In this document: piece by piece, positions 1-5,186 of the stretch
How positions within the stretch are numbered: the stretch's first letter is position 1
Layout of the letters: each line of letters opens with the position of its first letter
Origin: Thermoleophilia bacterium
Lineage (GTDB): Bacteria > Actinomycetota > Thermoleophilia > Gaiellales > SKUG01
Length of the DNA: 5,186 bases
Direction: 5' to 3'
Assembly: GCA_007122215.1 (NCBI GenBank)
Contig: SKUG01000064.1
Span: 1 to 5,186, forward strand
Program-made: the position numbers and the translations under genes
Notes under the pieces: model-generated
What the model saw: the letters and a program-made list of their open reading frames with translations, nothing else
What the model was told of the DNA's origin: nothing
The model's database searches: none

Positions 1-554
1 CGGGGACGATCTTCCCGGGCACCATCGGGCTGATCGCCTTCCTGCTGGCGATGTACGGGCTGCAGGTGCTGCCCACCAACACCGCAGGGCTTGCGCTGCT
101 GGCGCTGGCGGCGGTGCTGTTCGTGGCGGAGGTGTTCGTGTCCAGCGGGGGCATACTGGGGGTGGGCGGCGCGGTATCGCTCGTGCTGGGCGGCCTGCTG
201 CTGTTCGACCGGGAGGCTGCGCTGAGCATCGACCTGCCGCTGCTCCTGACCGTGGGGGTGATCGCCGGTGCGGGGTTCACGCTGATCGGCCGCAAGGTCT
301 ACTCCGTGCACCACGAGCACGTGCGCGGCGGCAGCGAGGGCATGGTCGACCAGGTCGGCACCGTCCGCTACGAGCTCGCGCCACGCGGGCAGGTCTTCGT
401 GGCGGGTGAGCTCTGGCAGGCCCGCACCGACGACGGCTCAACGCTGCCGGAAGGCGCCGAGGTGATCGTCGCCGAGGTCGATGGGCTGACGCTGGTGGTG
501 CGTGAGCACGTCGCGGCCGCGACGGCTCCTTCCCCGGGCGACGGGCACTCGTAG
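1..554 (+). CDS. nfeD: NfeD family membrane protein, C-terminal part (5' end outside window)
   Basis: The frame is open from base 3 to the TAG at 552-554, giving 183 residues with no start inside the window; the ATG at 51 lies within a membrane helix and is not the start. Four hydrophobic segments are visible, at about fragment residues 6-23, 25-46, 51-68 and 77-96. The second and third are joined by the glycine-rich GGILGVGG turn typical of NfeD. A soluble beta-rich tail follows at about 110-168 (from GMVDQVGTVRYEL to VDGLTLVVRE), matching the NfeD OB-fold domain. In the family, NfeD partners stomatin/slipin proteins at the membrane, and long forms carry an N-terminal ClpP-class serine protease. 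The opening IFPGTIGLI, just before the first helix, resembles the junction after that protease domain, but the domain itself is off-window, so long or short form cannot be decided. A slipin gene lies downstream at 4470, separated by two unrelated genes. Family assignment is strong. Confidence 0.92.
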   Translation, partial: GTIFPGTIGLIAFLLAMYGLQVLPTNTAGLALLALAAVLFVAEVFVSSGGILGVGGAVSLVLGGLLLFDREAALSIDLPLLLTVGVIAGAGFTLIGRKVYSVHHEHVRGGSEGMVDQVGTVRYELAPRGQVFVAGELWQARTDDGSTLPEGAEVIVAEVDGLTLVVREHVAAATAPSPGDGHS

Positions 555-557
555 GGA

Positions 558-582
558 CAGGGCCCTCAAGGTTCGGGGCCTG
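558..582 (+). other. Small hairpin in the nfeD to protein A spacer
   Basis: Arms 558-565 (CAGGGCCC) and 575-582 (GGGGCCTG) can pair over eight positions with one G-G mismatch around a nine-base loop. It lies just after the nfeD stop and before the chosen GTG at 601. No T tract follows, so it is not a convincing intrinsic terminator. It could shape translation or mRNA stability, or be chance in GC-rich DNA. Confidence 0.25.
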
Positions 583-600
583 CGTGCCGATGCGAACCTC

Positions 601-681
601 GTGCGCACGCGAGCCCGCATCATCCTGGCCTGCTGCATTGCAGCCCTGCCGATACTCGGCAGCGCGAGCGTGCAGGGAGCA
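601..681 (+). other. Predicted Sec signal peptide of protein A
   Basis: Residues 1-27 show a basic n-region (M-RTRAR), a hydrophobic core with a CC pair at 11-12, and a likely signal peptidase I site after SVQGA. The pattern is mirrored in protein B (TRRRA, CC, SGVHGA). The cysteines lie inside the hydrophobic core without a proper lipobox, so a lipoprotein is unlikely. Confidence 0.75.
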
Positions 682-2490
682 TCCACGGAGATCATCGTCG
701 AGCTGCAGGCACTCAGTGCCACCAGCATCAGCCTCACTGCCTGCAGCACCGGCACCCCGGGCGTGACCGAGTTCGGAGCGGTGCTCAAGGGCGACAGCCA
801 CGTCACCGACCTCGACTGCACCGTGGAGTTCGGCTCGACCAACGACACCGCCCGCCTGCACGTCGCCCAGGACGACGGGCTTGGCCGCGCCATGTGGCAG
901 CCCACCCGCGGCGAGCTCGATCCGGGGTTTGCCGGCGACGGGAAGCTCACCATCCCCATCGCGCCCGGCAGCGGCTCGGATGCCGGATACGAGGTGCTGC
1001 TGCAGCCTGACGGCAAGCTCGTGGCCGTGGGCCGCTGCAACATGGGCGGCGCAACCGGCAACGACTTCTGCCTGGCACGCATCAACCCGGACGGCACCCT
1101 CGACACCAGCTTCGCCGGAGACGGCACACTCACCGTCCCCATCGCACCCGGCTCTGGCACCGATGATGCCCGCGCTGCCGCACTGCAGGACGACGGGAGG
1201 ATCGTCATCGCGGGATGGTGCGCGATGGGAAGCCCCACCGGGAACGACTTCTGCCTGGCACGCATCAACCCGGACGGCACCCTGGATACCAGCTTCGCAG
1301 GCGACGGCACCCTCACCATCGACATCGCCCCTGGCAGCGGACACGACTACGCCCGGGCCGTGGCAATCCAGCCGAACGGCAGGATCGTCGTCGGCGGCTA
1401 CTGCAACATGGGCGCGCCGACGGGCTGGGACTTCTGCGCGGCGAGGGTCACGACGGACGGTGTGCTCGATACCACCTTCGCCGGCGACGGAAAGCTGAGC
1501 GTTCCCATCGCACCCGGCAGTGGGGTGGACGAGGCGTGGGCACTGGCCATCCAGCCCGACGGCAGGATCGTCATGGCAGGCCACTGCCAGATGGGTGGTA
1601 CGACCGGGGAGGACAAGTGCCTGGCGCGGATCAACCCCAACGGTACCCTCGACACCACCTTCGCCGCAGGCGGCACCCTCACCATCGCCATCGCTCCCGG
1701 CACCCAGTCCGACCACACCTACGCGGTCACCCTCCAGCCCGACGGGAGGATCATCACCGCCGGCCGCTGCAACATGGGCGGCACCACGGGCATCGACATC
1801 TGCATGTCCCGCATCAATCCGGACGGCGCGCTCGACACCAGCTTTGCGGGCGACGGCACCCTCACCTTCCCCATCGCACCCGGCACCGGCCAGGACTGGG
1901 CCTTCGGCGTCGCAGTCCAGCCCGACGGGCGGATCCTGGTTGCCGGGGAGTGCCAGATGGGTGGTGCCACCGGCTGGGACATGTGCGCTGCCCGACTCAA
2001 CCCGTCAGGCACGCTCGACAACGGGTTCGGGATCGGCGGACGGACCACCATCGACATCGCACCTGCCGATGGCCCGGACCGCGTCTGGGACCTGGCCGTG
2101 CTTCCCGATGGTCGTGCCGTCATCTTCGGAATGTGCGACATGGGGGCAACTGGAAACGACCTCTGCCTCGCCGTGCTCGACAACGGCGGCGAGGTGGAAC
2201 AGTACGTCCCGGGGACGAGCGACTGGACGACCGCCGATACCAGCCACTTTGCCGCCTGCCTGCGCACGATGGCCAACGGGTCTGCCACCTGGACCCTGAA
2301 CGCCACCTGCCCCGCCAGCAACGGCACCTTCTGGAACGCGATCCCCGAAGCGCCGTCTGAGATTGCACGCACCACCGTGCCGGGGACCATCGACGCCATC
2401 GCAAACCTCCGATTCGGTGCGCGCACCGGACCCGACCAGCCGTCGGGTCGCTACATCGCGCCGCTGACCTTCACGGTGACTGCGCCATGA
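601..2490 (+). CDS. Secreted seven-unit delta-60 repeat protein (protein A)
   Basis: This 629-residue exported protein has a signal peptide (1-27), an N-terminal flank (28-105) with Cys48 and Cys73, seven tandem units (106-531) and a C-terminal flank (532-629) with Cys553 and Cys570. The units read like LDTSFAGDGTLT...APGSG.D...LQPDGRI..AG, which matches delta-60 repeats (TIGR02608/DUF5122), predicted to form beta-propellers. Their biochemical role is not known. Unusually, every unit has a Cys after the AG/GR turn and a second one about ten residues later. The frame is open upstream to a GTG at 502 inside nfeD. I chose the GTG at 601 because it puts a basic n-region right before the hydrophobic core and aligns residue for residue with the signal peptide of the downstream paralog. 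No clear Shine-Dalgarno precedes 601, so the start is uncertain. The spacer after nfeD is 46 bases, and the stop overlaps the next start (ATGA), suggesting co-transcription. No enzyme motif is visible; a binding or scaffold role is inference. Confidence 0.85.
   Translation: MRTRARIILACCIAALPILGSASVQGASTEIIVELQALSATSISLTACSTGTPGVTEFGAVLKGDSHVTDLDCTVEFGSTNDTARLHVAQDDGLGRAMWQPTRGELDPGFAGDGKLTIPIAPGSGSDAGYEVLLQPDGKLVAVGRCNMGGATGNDFCLARINPDGTLDTSFAGDGTLTVPIAPGSGTDDARAAALQDDGRIVIAGWCAMGSPTGNDFCLARINPDGTLDTSFAGDGTLTIDIAPGSGHDYARAVAIQPNGRIVVGGYCNMGAPTGWDFCAARVTTDGVLDTTFAGDGKLSVPIAPGSGVDEAWALAIQPDGRIVMAGHCQMGGTTGEDKCLARINPNGTLDTTFAAGGTLTIAIAPGTQSDHTYAVTLQPDGRIITAGRCNMGGTTGIDICMSRINPDGALDTSFAGDGTLTFPIAPGTGQDWAFGVAVQPDGRILVAGECQMGGATGWDMCAARLNPSGTLDNGFGIGGRTTIDIAPADGPDRVWDLAVLPDGRAVIFGMCDMGATGNDLCLAVLDNGGEVEQYVPGTSDWTTADTSHFAACLRTMANGSATWTLNATCPASNGTFWNAIPEAPSEIARTTVPGTIDAIANLRFGARTGPDQPSGRYIAPLTFTVTAP
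1060..1283 (+). repeat. 41-bp perfect direct repeat across unit junctions of protein A
   Basis: Bases 1060-1100 (end of unit 1 and start of unit 2) are identical to 1243-1283 (end of unit 2 and start of unit 3), exactly one unit of 183 bases apart. Identity includes silent positions, which points to a recent one-unit duplication or to gene conversion. Such repeats are substrates for slippage or recombination that changes unit number. Confidence 0.9.
1831..1877 (+). repeat. Segment nearly identical to bases 3351-3397 of protein B
   Basis: The first 47 bases of unit 6 in protein A match the first 47 bases of unit 4 in protein B at 45 positions by direct reading. The shared bases include the same TTT Phe codon, which is uncommon in this GC-rich pair of genes. 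It indicates common origin of these two units despite their different order in the arrays. Confidence 0.85.
2299..2329 (+). repeat. 31-bp perfect match shared by the C-terminal flanks of A and B
   Basis: Bases 2299-2329 are identical to 4191-4221. The segment encodes NATCPASNGT around the second flank cysteine. It shows that the flanks are paralogous at DNA level and may be kept alike by selection or conversion. Confidence 0.9.
2475..2479 (+). promoter_or_regulatory. Likely ribosome binding site of protein B
   Basis: GGTGA at 2475-2479 can pair with the TCACC part of the usual 16S rRNA tail and sits seven bases before the ATG at 2487. It lies inside the 3' end of the protein A gene, so ribosomes could reinitiate at the ATGA overlap. 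Confidence 0.5.
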
Positions 2491-2570
2491 CGCGCCGACG
2501 GGCCACCCTGCTGGTCATCTGCTGCCTGGCAGCCCTGCCTGCCCTGGCCACCAGCGGCGTTCACGGCGCC
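2487..2570 (+). other. Predicted Sec signal peptide of protein B
   Basis: Residues 1-28 show three arginines, a hydrophobic core with CC at 12-13, and an Ala-ending site (GVHGA) before EE. It matches the protein A leader almost position for position. This supports export of both proteins and the GTG at 601 as the start of A. Confidence 0.8.
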
Positions 2571-4382
2571 GAGGAGCAGGTCATCGTCGGCGCGAACGTC
2601 GAGGGCTGGACGAGCATCAACCTCGACGTCTGCGACCCCGCAGCCGGGGTGACCGACTTCGGACAGGTCCTGCCGGCAGCCACCACGGTCACCAGCGAGG
2701 ACTGCGCGGTGGAGTTCGGATCCTCCGACGGGCTGGCCCAACTCACCATCAGCCAGGCCGACGGGCTCGGGCTTCCCATGTGGCAACCCACCCGCGGCGA
2801 GCTCGACCCGGGGTTCGGGAGCGACGGGAAGGTCTCGGTCTCCATCGCGCCGGGGACCGGCCAGGACCGGGCCTTCGCGACCGTGGTCCAGCCTGATGGC
2901 AAGGTCATCGCCGCGGGCTACTGCCAGATGGGAGGCGCCACCGGCTGGGACATCTGCCTCGCACGCCTCAACCCGGACGGCACCCTCGACACCACCTTCG
3001 CAGGCGACGGCACCCTCACCATCCCCATCGCCCCCGGAAGCGGCCAGGACCTCGCCCGGGCCGTGGCACTGCAGCCCGACGGACGGATCCTCGTGGCTGG
3101 TTACTGCGACATGGGCGGCGCAACCGGACGGGACTTCTGCGTTGCCCGGGTCACCGCGGACGGCACGCTTGATGCGACCTTCGCCGGGGACGGTCGCCTC
3201 ACCATTGCCATGGCTCCCGGCAGCAACGAGGATCGGGCATGGGCCCTGGGGATCCAGCCCGACGGGCGGATCCTGGTGGTGGGACGCTGCCAGATGGGTG
3301 TTGCTACCGGCTGGGACTTCTGCCTTGCGCGCCTCCATCCCAACGGCACCCTCGACACCAGCTTTGCAGGGGACGGCACCCTCACCTTCCCCATCGCGCC
3401 GGGTAGCGGCGAGGACTTCGCCCTCGGGGTCGTGGTCCAGCCCGATGGTCGCATCGTCCTGGCCGGGGAGTGCAACATGGGGGGCGCATCGACCGGGTAC
3501 GACATCTGCATCGTCCGGCTGGAGGCCGATGGCTCCTTCGACACCACCTTCGCCGGTGATGGCCGGCTGCTCTATGACATCTCCCCGGGCAATGGCTGGG
3601 ATGCAGCACTCGATGTCGCGCTGCAGCCCGACGGGAAGATCGTCACCGCGGGCTGGTGTCGGAGGGGAGGCGCCGGCGGCGATGCCTTCTGCATGTCCCG
3701 GGTGAACCCGGACGGCACGCTCGACTCGACCTTCGCAGGCGACGGGAAGCTCGCCTTCGACATCGCACCGGGGGCCGGAGCCGACTGGGGATGGTCGGTG
3801 GAGATCCAGCCCGACGGCAGGATGCTCGTGGCAGGCCGCTGCGACATGGGTGGCAGCACCGGGCCGGACTTCTGCCTCGCCCGCGTCAACCCGGACGGCA
3901 CCCTCGACACCACCTTCGGCACGGATGGTGCAGTGACGGTGGACATCGCCCCGGGCACCGGCGAGGACTACGCCTGGGGGGTCGGGCTGCTGCCTGACGG
4001 CGGTGCCGTGGCGACAGGGTGGTGCGACATGGGCGGCACCACCGGCATCGACTTCTGCCTGGTGGCCTTCGACAACGCCGGGGAGATCCAGCAGTATGTC
4101 CCGGGCACGAGCGACTGGGACACTGCCGGCACCAGCCACTTCGCGGCCTGCCTGCGCACGATCAGCGACGCGACGTCCATCTGGACGCCCAACGCCACCT
4201 GCCCCGCCAGCAACGGCACCTGGTGGAACCCGATCCCGGAGTCACCGGTGCTGGTCGCACAGACCACCGTCGCCGGCACCGACACCGCAGTGGCCAACCT
4301 GCGCTTCGGGCTACGCACCAGCCCGACACAGGAGCCGGGTCGCTACGTCGCGCCGCTGACCTTCACGGCCGTGGCTCCCTGA
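2487..4382 (+). CDS. Secreted seven-unit delta-60 repeat protein (protein B), paralog of A
   Basis: This 631-residue protein has a signal peptide (1-28), an N-terminal flank with Cys49 and Cys73, seven delta-60 units (106-533) and a 98-residue C-terminal flank with Cys555 and Cys572. The first unit starts at residue 106 exactly as in protein A, and the WQPTRGELDPGF entry to the array is the same in both. Each unit has two Cys. Unit 4 has one extra residue between them (GGASTG), and unit 5 departs most from consensus (CRRGGAGGDAFC, and Phe instead of Leu at its start). The C-terminal flank ends in GRYVAPLTFT, a likely final beta-strand. The ATG overlaps the stop of A (ATGA) and is preceded by GGTGA, so translational coupling and balanced amounts of A and B are likely. 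The function is not known. An extracytoplasmic seven-bladed propeller, disulfide-stabilised, is the structural inference; the paralogs could pair, or bind different ligands. Confidence 0.88.
   Translation: MTRRRATLLVICCLAALPALATSGVHGAEEQVIVGANVEGWTSINLDVCDPAAGVTDFGQVLPAATTVTSEDCAVEFGSSDGLAQLTISQADGLGLPMWQPTRGELDPGFGSDGKVSVSIAPGTGQDRAFATVVQPDGKVIAAGYCQMGGATGWDICLARLNPDGTLDTTFAGDGTLTIPIAPGSGQDLARAVALQPDGRILVAGYCDMGGATGRDFCVARVTADGTLDATFAGDGRLTIAMAPGSNEDRAWALGIQPDGRILVVGRCQMGVATGWDFCLARLHPNGTLDTSFAGDGTLTFPIAPGSGEDFALGVVVQPDGRIVLAGECNMGGASTGYDICIVRLEADGSFDTTFAGDGRLLYDISPGNGWDAALDVALQPDGKIVTAGWCRRGGAGGDAFCMSRVNPDGTLDSTFAGDGKLAFDIAPGAGADWGWSVEIQPDGRMLVAGRCDMGGSTGPDFCLARVNPDGTLDTTFGTDGAVTVDIAPGTGEDYAWGVGLLPDGGAVATGWCDMGGTTGIDFCLVAFDNAGEIQQYVPGTSDWDTAGTSHFAACLRTISDATSIWTPNATCPASNGTWWNPIPESPVLVAQTTVAGTDTAVANLRFGLRTSPTQEPGRYVAPLTFTAVAP
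2802..4085 (+). repeat. Seven tandem delta-60 units in protein B
   Basis: Units begin at 2802, 2985, 3168, 3351, 3537, 3720 and 3903, and the array ends at 4085. All are 183 bases except unit 4, which is 186. The Cys pair is present in all seven. Unit 7 ends in the degenerate VAFDNAGE, paralleling unit 7 of protein A, and so marks the same array end. Confidence 0.93.
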
Positions 4383-4469
4383 CACGGGCCGGGCCCGAGG
4401 TTTAGCCGGCCGGGGAACGGATACCACCCCGGGTGGACCCACCAGCGAGCCAGCCCGGGAGCTGCACCC
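4383..4469 (+). other. Spacer between protein B and slipin genes, with small inverted repeats
   Basis: This 87-base spacer holds a short hairpin (4385-4389 with 4393-4397, three-base loop) followed by only three T residues, so it is a poor terminator. A GGTGG at 4432-4436 can pair either with CCACC at 4424-4428 or with CCACC at 4439-4443, so the two small hairpins are mutually exclusive. I see no convincing promoter boxes. The spacing allows read-through from B into the slipin gene or an unrecognised promoter. Confidence 0.35.
4457..4461 (+). promoter_or_regulatory. Ribosome binding site of the slipin gene
   Basis: GGGAG lies eight bases before the ATG at 4470, a standard Shine-Dalgarno position. 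It supports this ATG as the slipin start, directly before the membrane-anchoring helix. Confidence 0.65.
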
Positions 4470-5186
4470 ATGGAACTCCTCATCGTCGTTGCCGTACTCG
4501 GCTTCCTGTTCATCGTCTCGTTCGTCAAGATCCTCAGCGAGTACGAGCGTGGCGCGATCTACCGTCTCGGGCGCCTGCTGCCTGGCGCCAAGGGCCCGGG
4601 CCTGATCATCCTGATCCCCTTCGTCGATCGCATGGTCAAGGTCGACACTCGCGTGATCACGATGCAGGTGCCGCCCCAGGAGATCATCACCCGCGACAAC
4701 GTCACCACCCGCGTGAACGCCGTGGCCTACTTCCGGGTCGTGGACTCGCTGCGGGCCGTCAACGAGGTCTCGGACTTCGCGTTTGCCACGAGCCAGATCG
4801 CCCAGACGACGCTGCGCAGCGTCCTCGGCCAGCACTCGCTCGACGACCTGCTGTCCGAGCGCGACAAGATCAACAAGCAGCTGCAGGAGATCATCGACTC
4901 GCAGACCGAGCCGTGGGGCGTGAAGGTCTCCACGGTCGAGGTCAAGGACGTCGAGATCCCGCAGGACATGCAGCGCGCGATGGCCAAGGAGGCCGAGGCC
5001 GAGCGTGAGCGGCGCGCGAAGATCATCGCCGCACAGGGTGAGTTCCAGGCCGCCGAGCGGCTGACCGAGGCCGCGGTGAAGATGTCCACGAACCCCATCA
5101 CGATCCAGCTGCGCTACCTGCAGACCCTGGTCGAGATCGGCTCGAACAACAACACCACCACGATCTTCCCGCTGCCGATGGAGTTC
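4470..5186 (+). CDS. Slipin (stomatin-like SPFH/band 7 membrane protein), 3' end outside window
   Basis: The frame is open from the ATG at 4470 to the window edge, giving 239 residues with no stop. Residues 2-20 are a hydrophobic N-terminal anchor ([17 protein letters not shown]). The SPFH/band 7 domain follows, with [12 protein letters not shown] (24-35), [13 protein letters not shown] (42-54), the [18 protein letters not shown] stretch (115-132) and [19 protein letters not shown] (149-167). A charged helical region ([13 protein letters not shown], 174-186) is the usual coiled-coil oligomerisation segment. The end, [14 protein letters not shown], is the slipin C-terminal signature, so only a short tail is missing. 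Slipins form membrane-bound oligomeric rings or microdomain scaffolds, and their genes usually adjoin nfeD. In Pyrococcus, the NfeD-type protease PH1510 is reported to cleave the C-terminus of the stomatin PH1511. Here two delta-60 genes separate the partners. Family assignment is very secure; the cellular process served is not shown by the sequence. Confidence 0.95.
   Translation, partial: MELLIVVAVLGFLFIVSFVKILSEYERGAIYRLGRLLPGAKGPGLIILIPFVDRMVKVDTRVITMQVPPQEIITRDNVTTRVNAVAYFRVVDSLRAVNEVSDFAFATSQIAQTTLRSVLGQHSLDDLLSERDKINKQLQEIIDSQTEPWGVKVSTVEVKDVEIPQDMQRAMAKEAEAERERRAKIIAAQGEFQAAERLTEAAVKMSTNPITIQLRYLQTLVEIGSNNNTTTIFPLPMEF

Larger units (their letters stand above)
916..2193 (+). repeat. 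Seven tandem delta-60 units in protein A
   Basis: Units begin at 916, 1099, 1282, 1465, 1648, 1831 and 2014. The first six are 183 bases (61 residues) and the last is 180 bases, ending at 2193. Each starts with a Leu-Asp pair and Phe at position 5, has an IAP(G/A) turn at about 15-18, a (P/D)(D/N)GR or PDGK turn at about 31-34, and Cys at 41 and 52. In unit 7 the Cys pair is one residue closer together, and the unit ends in the degenerate AVLDNGGE, as expected for a terminal repeat. A 61-residue period lies within the range reported for delta-60 repeats. Confidence 0.93.

Noticed and set aside
601..681. Possible lipobox around the CC pair in the leader peptides (ILAC in A, LVIC in B)
   Set aside because: The residues before the Cys do not fit the lipobox well, the Cys lie only 11-13 residues from the start, and a long hydrophobic stretch with an Ala-ending cleavage site follows.
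277..1716. Long reverse-strand open frame (479 codons) opposite nfeD and protein A
   Set aside because: It reads antisense through the delta-60 units and just mirrors their period. Long stop-free antisense frames are expected in GC-rich repeats; there is no recognisable domain, and it overlaps well-supported genes.
1215..2360. Arg/His-rich forward frame inside protein A
   Set aside because: Composition is typical of an out-of-frame reading of GC-rich coding DNA, and it has no independent domain or ribosome site.
916..4085. CRISPR-like or mobile repeat array
   Set aside because: The 183-base periodicity is in-frame coding repetition with diverged copies and no spacers; there are no terminal inverted repeats or transposase.
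2451..4139. Long reverse-strand open frame (562 codons) opposite protein B
   Set aside because: Same cause as above: a repeat-derived shadow with a repeating VEGAVRVDA-like pattern, no family match, no start context.
4385..4404. Intrinsic terminator after protein B
   Set aside because: The stem is only five base pairs and only three T residues follow, so termination is not supported.
4401..4436. Promoter for the slipin gene, including a GGAAC at 4414-4418 resembling an ECF-type -35
   Set aside because: No matching -10 element is found at the right distance, and GGAAC alone is too short to count.
4433..5008. Forward frame of 191 codons overlapping the slipin gene
   Set aside because: It is the shifted reading of the slipin gene, which has an unmistakable SPFH sequence and a Shine-Dalgarno at 4457-4461.

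Overview
The window is a GC-rich stretch (G or C at most third codon positions) with four genes, all on the + strand, packed head to tail: the 3' part of an nfeD gene, two tandem paralogous genes for secreted delta-60-repeat proteins, and an almost complete slipin (stomatin/SPFH) gene that runs off the right edge. There are no RNA genes, CRISPR arrays or insertion sequences, and no gene-free stretch above 90 bases. The base composition, the slipin sequence and the style of the delta-60 proteins suggest a high-GC bacterium, perhaps an actinobacterium of the Thermoleophilia type. That assignment is a guess from general knowledge, not a search result.

Layout: 1-554 holds the membrane and OB-fold part of NfeD. 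Bases 601-2490 encode protein A (629 aa from a GTG start) and 2487-4382 encode protein B (631 aa); they overlap by ATGA. Bases 4383-4469 are a short spacer with small hairpins and a Shine-Dalgarno site. Bases 4470-5186 encode the slipin.

A and B have the same architecture: a signal peptide, a conserved N-terminal flank of about 78 residues with two Cys, exactly seven tandem units of about 61 residues starting at residue 106 in both, and a 98-residue C-terminal flank with two Cys. The units match the delta-60 repeat family, predicted to form beta-propellers. All 14 units carry two Cys about ten residues apart (28 of 28 present), which suggests one disulfide per blade outside the cytoplasm. The unit order is not collinear between A and B, yet both total seven, which fits selection for a closed seven-bladed ring.

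NfeD and slipin genes are normally direct neighbours, and their products work together at the membrane. Here two exported propeller genes sit between them on the same strand and with tight spacing. The four genes may form one transcription unit whose secreted products act with, or are handled by, the NfeD/slipin membrane complex; a passive insertion into the locus is the plain alternative.
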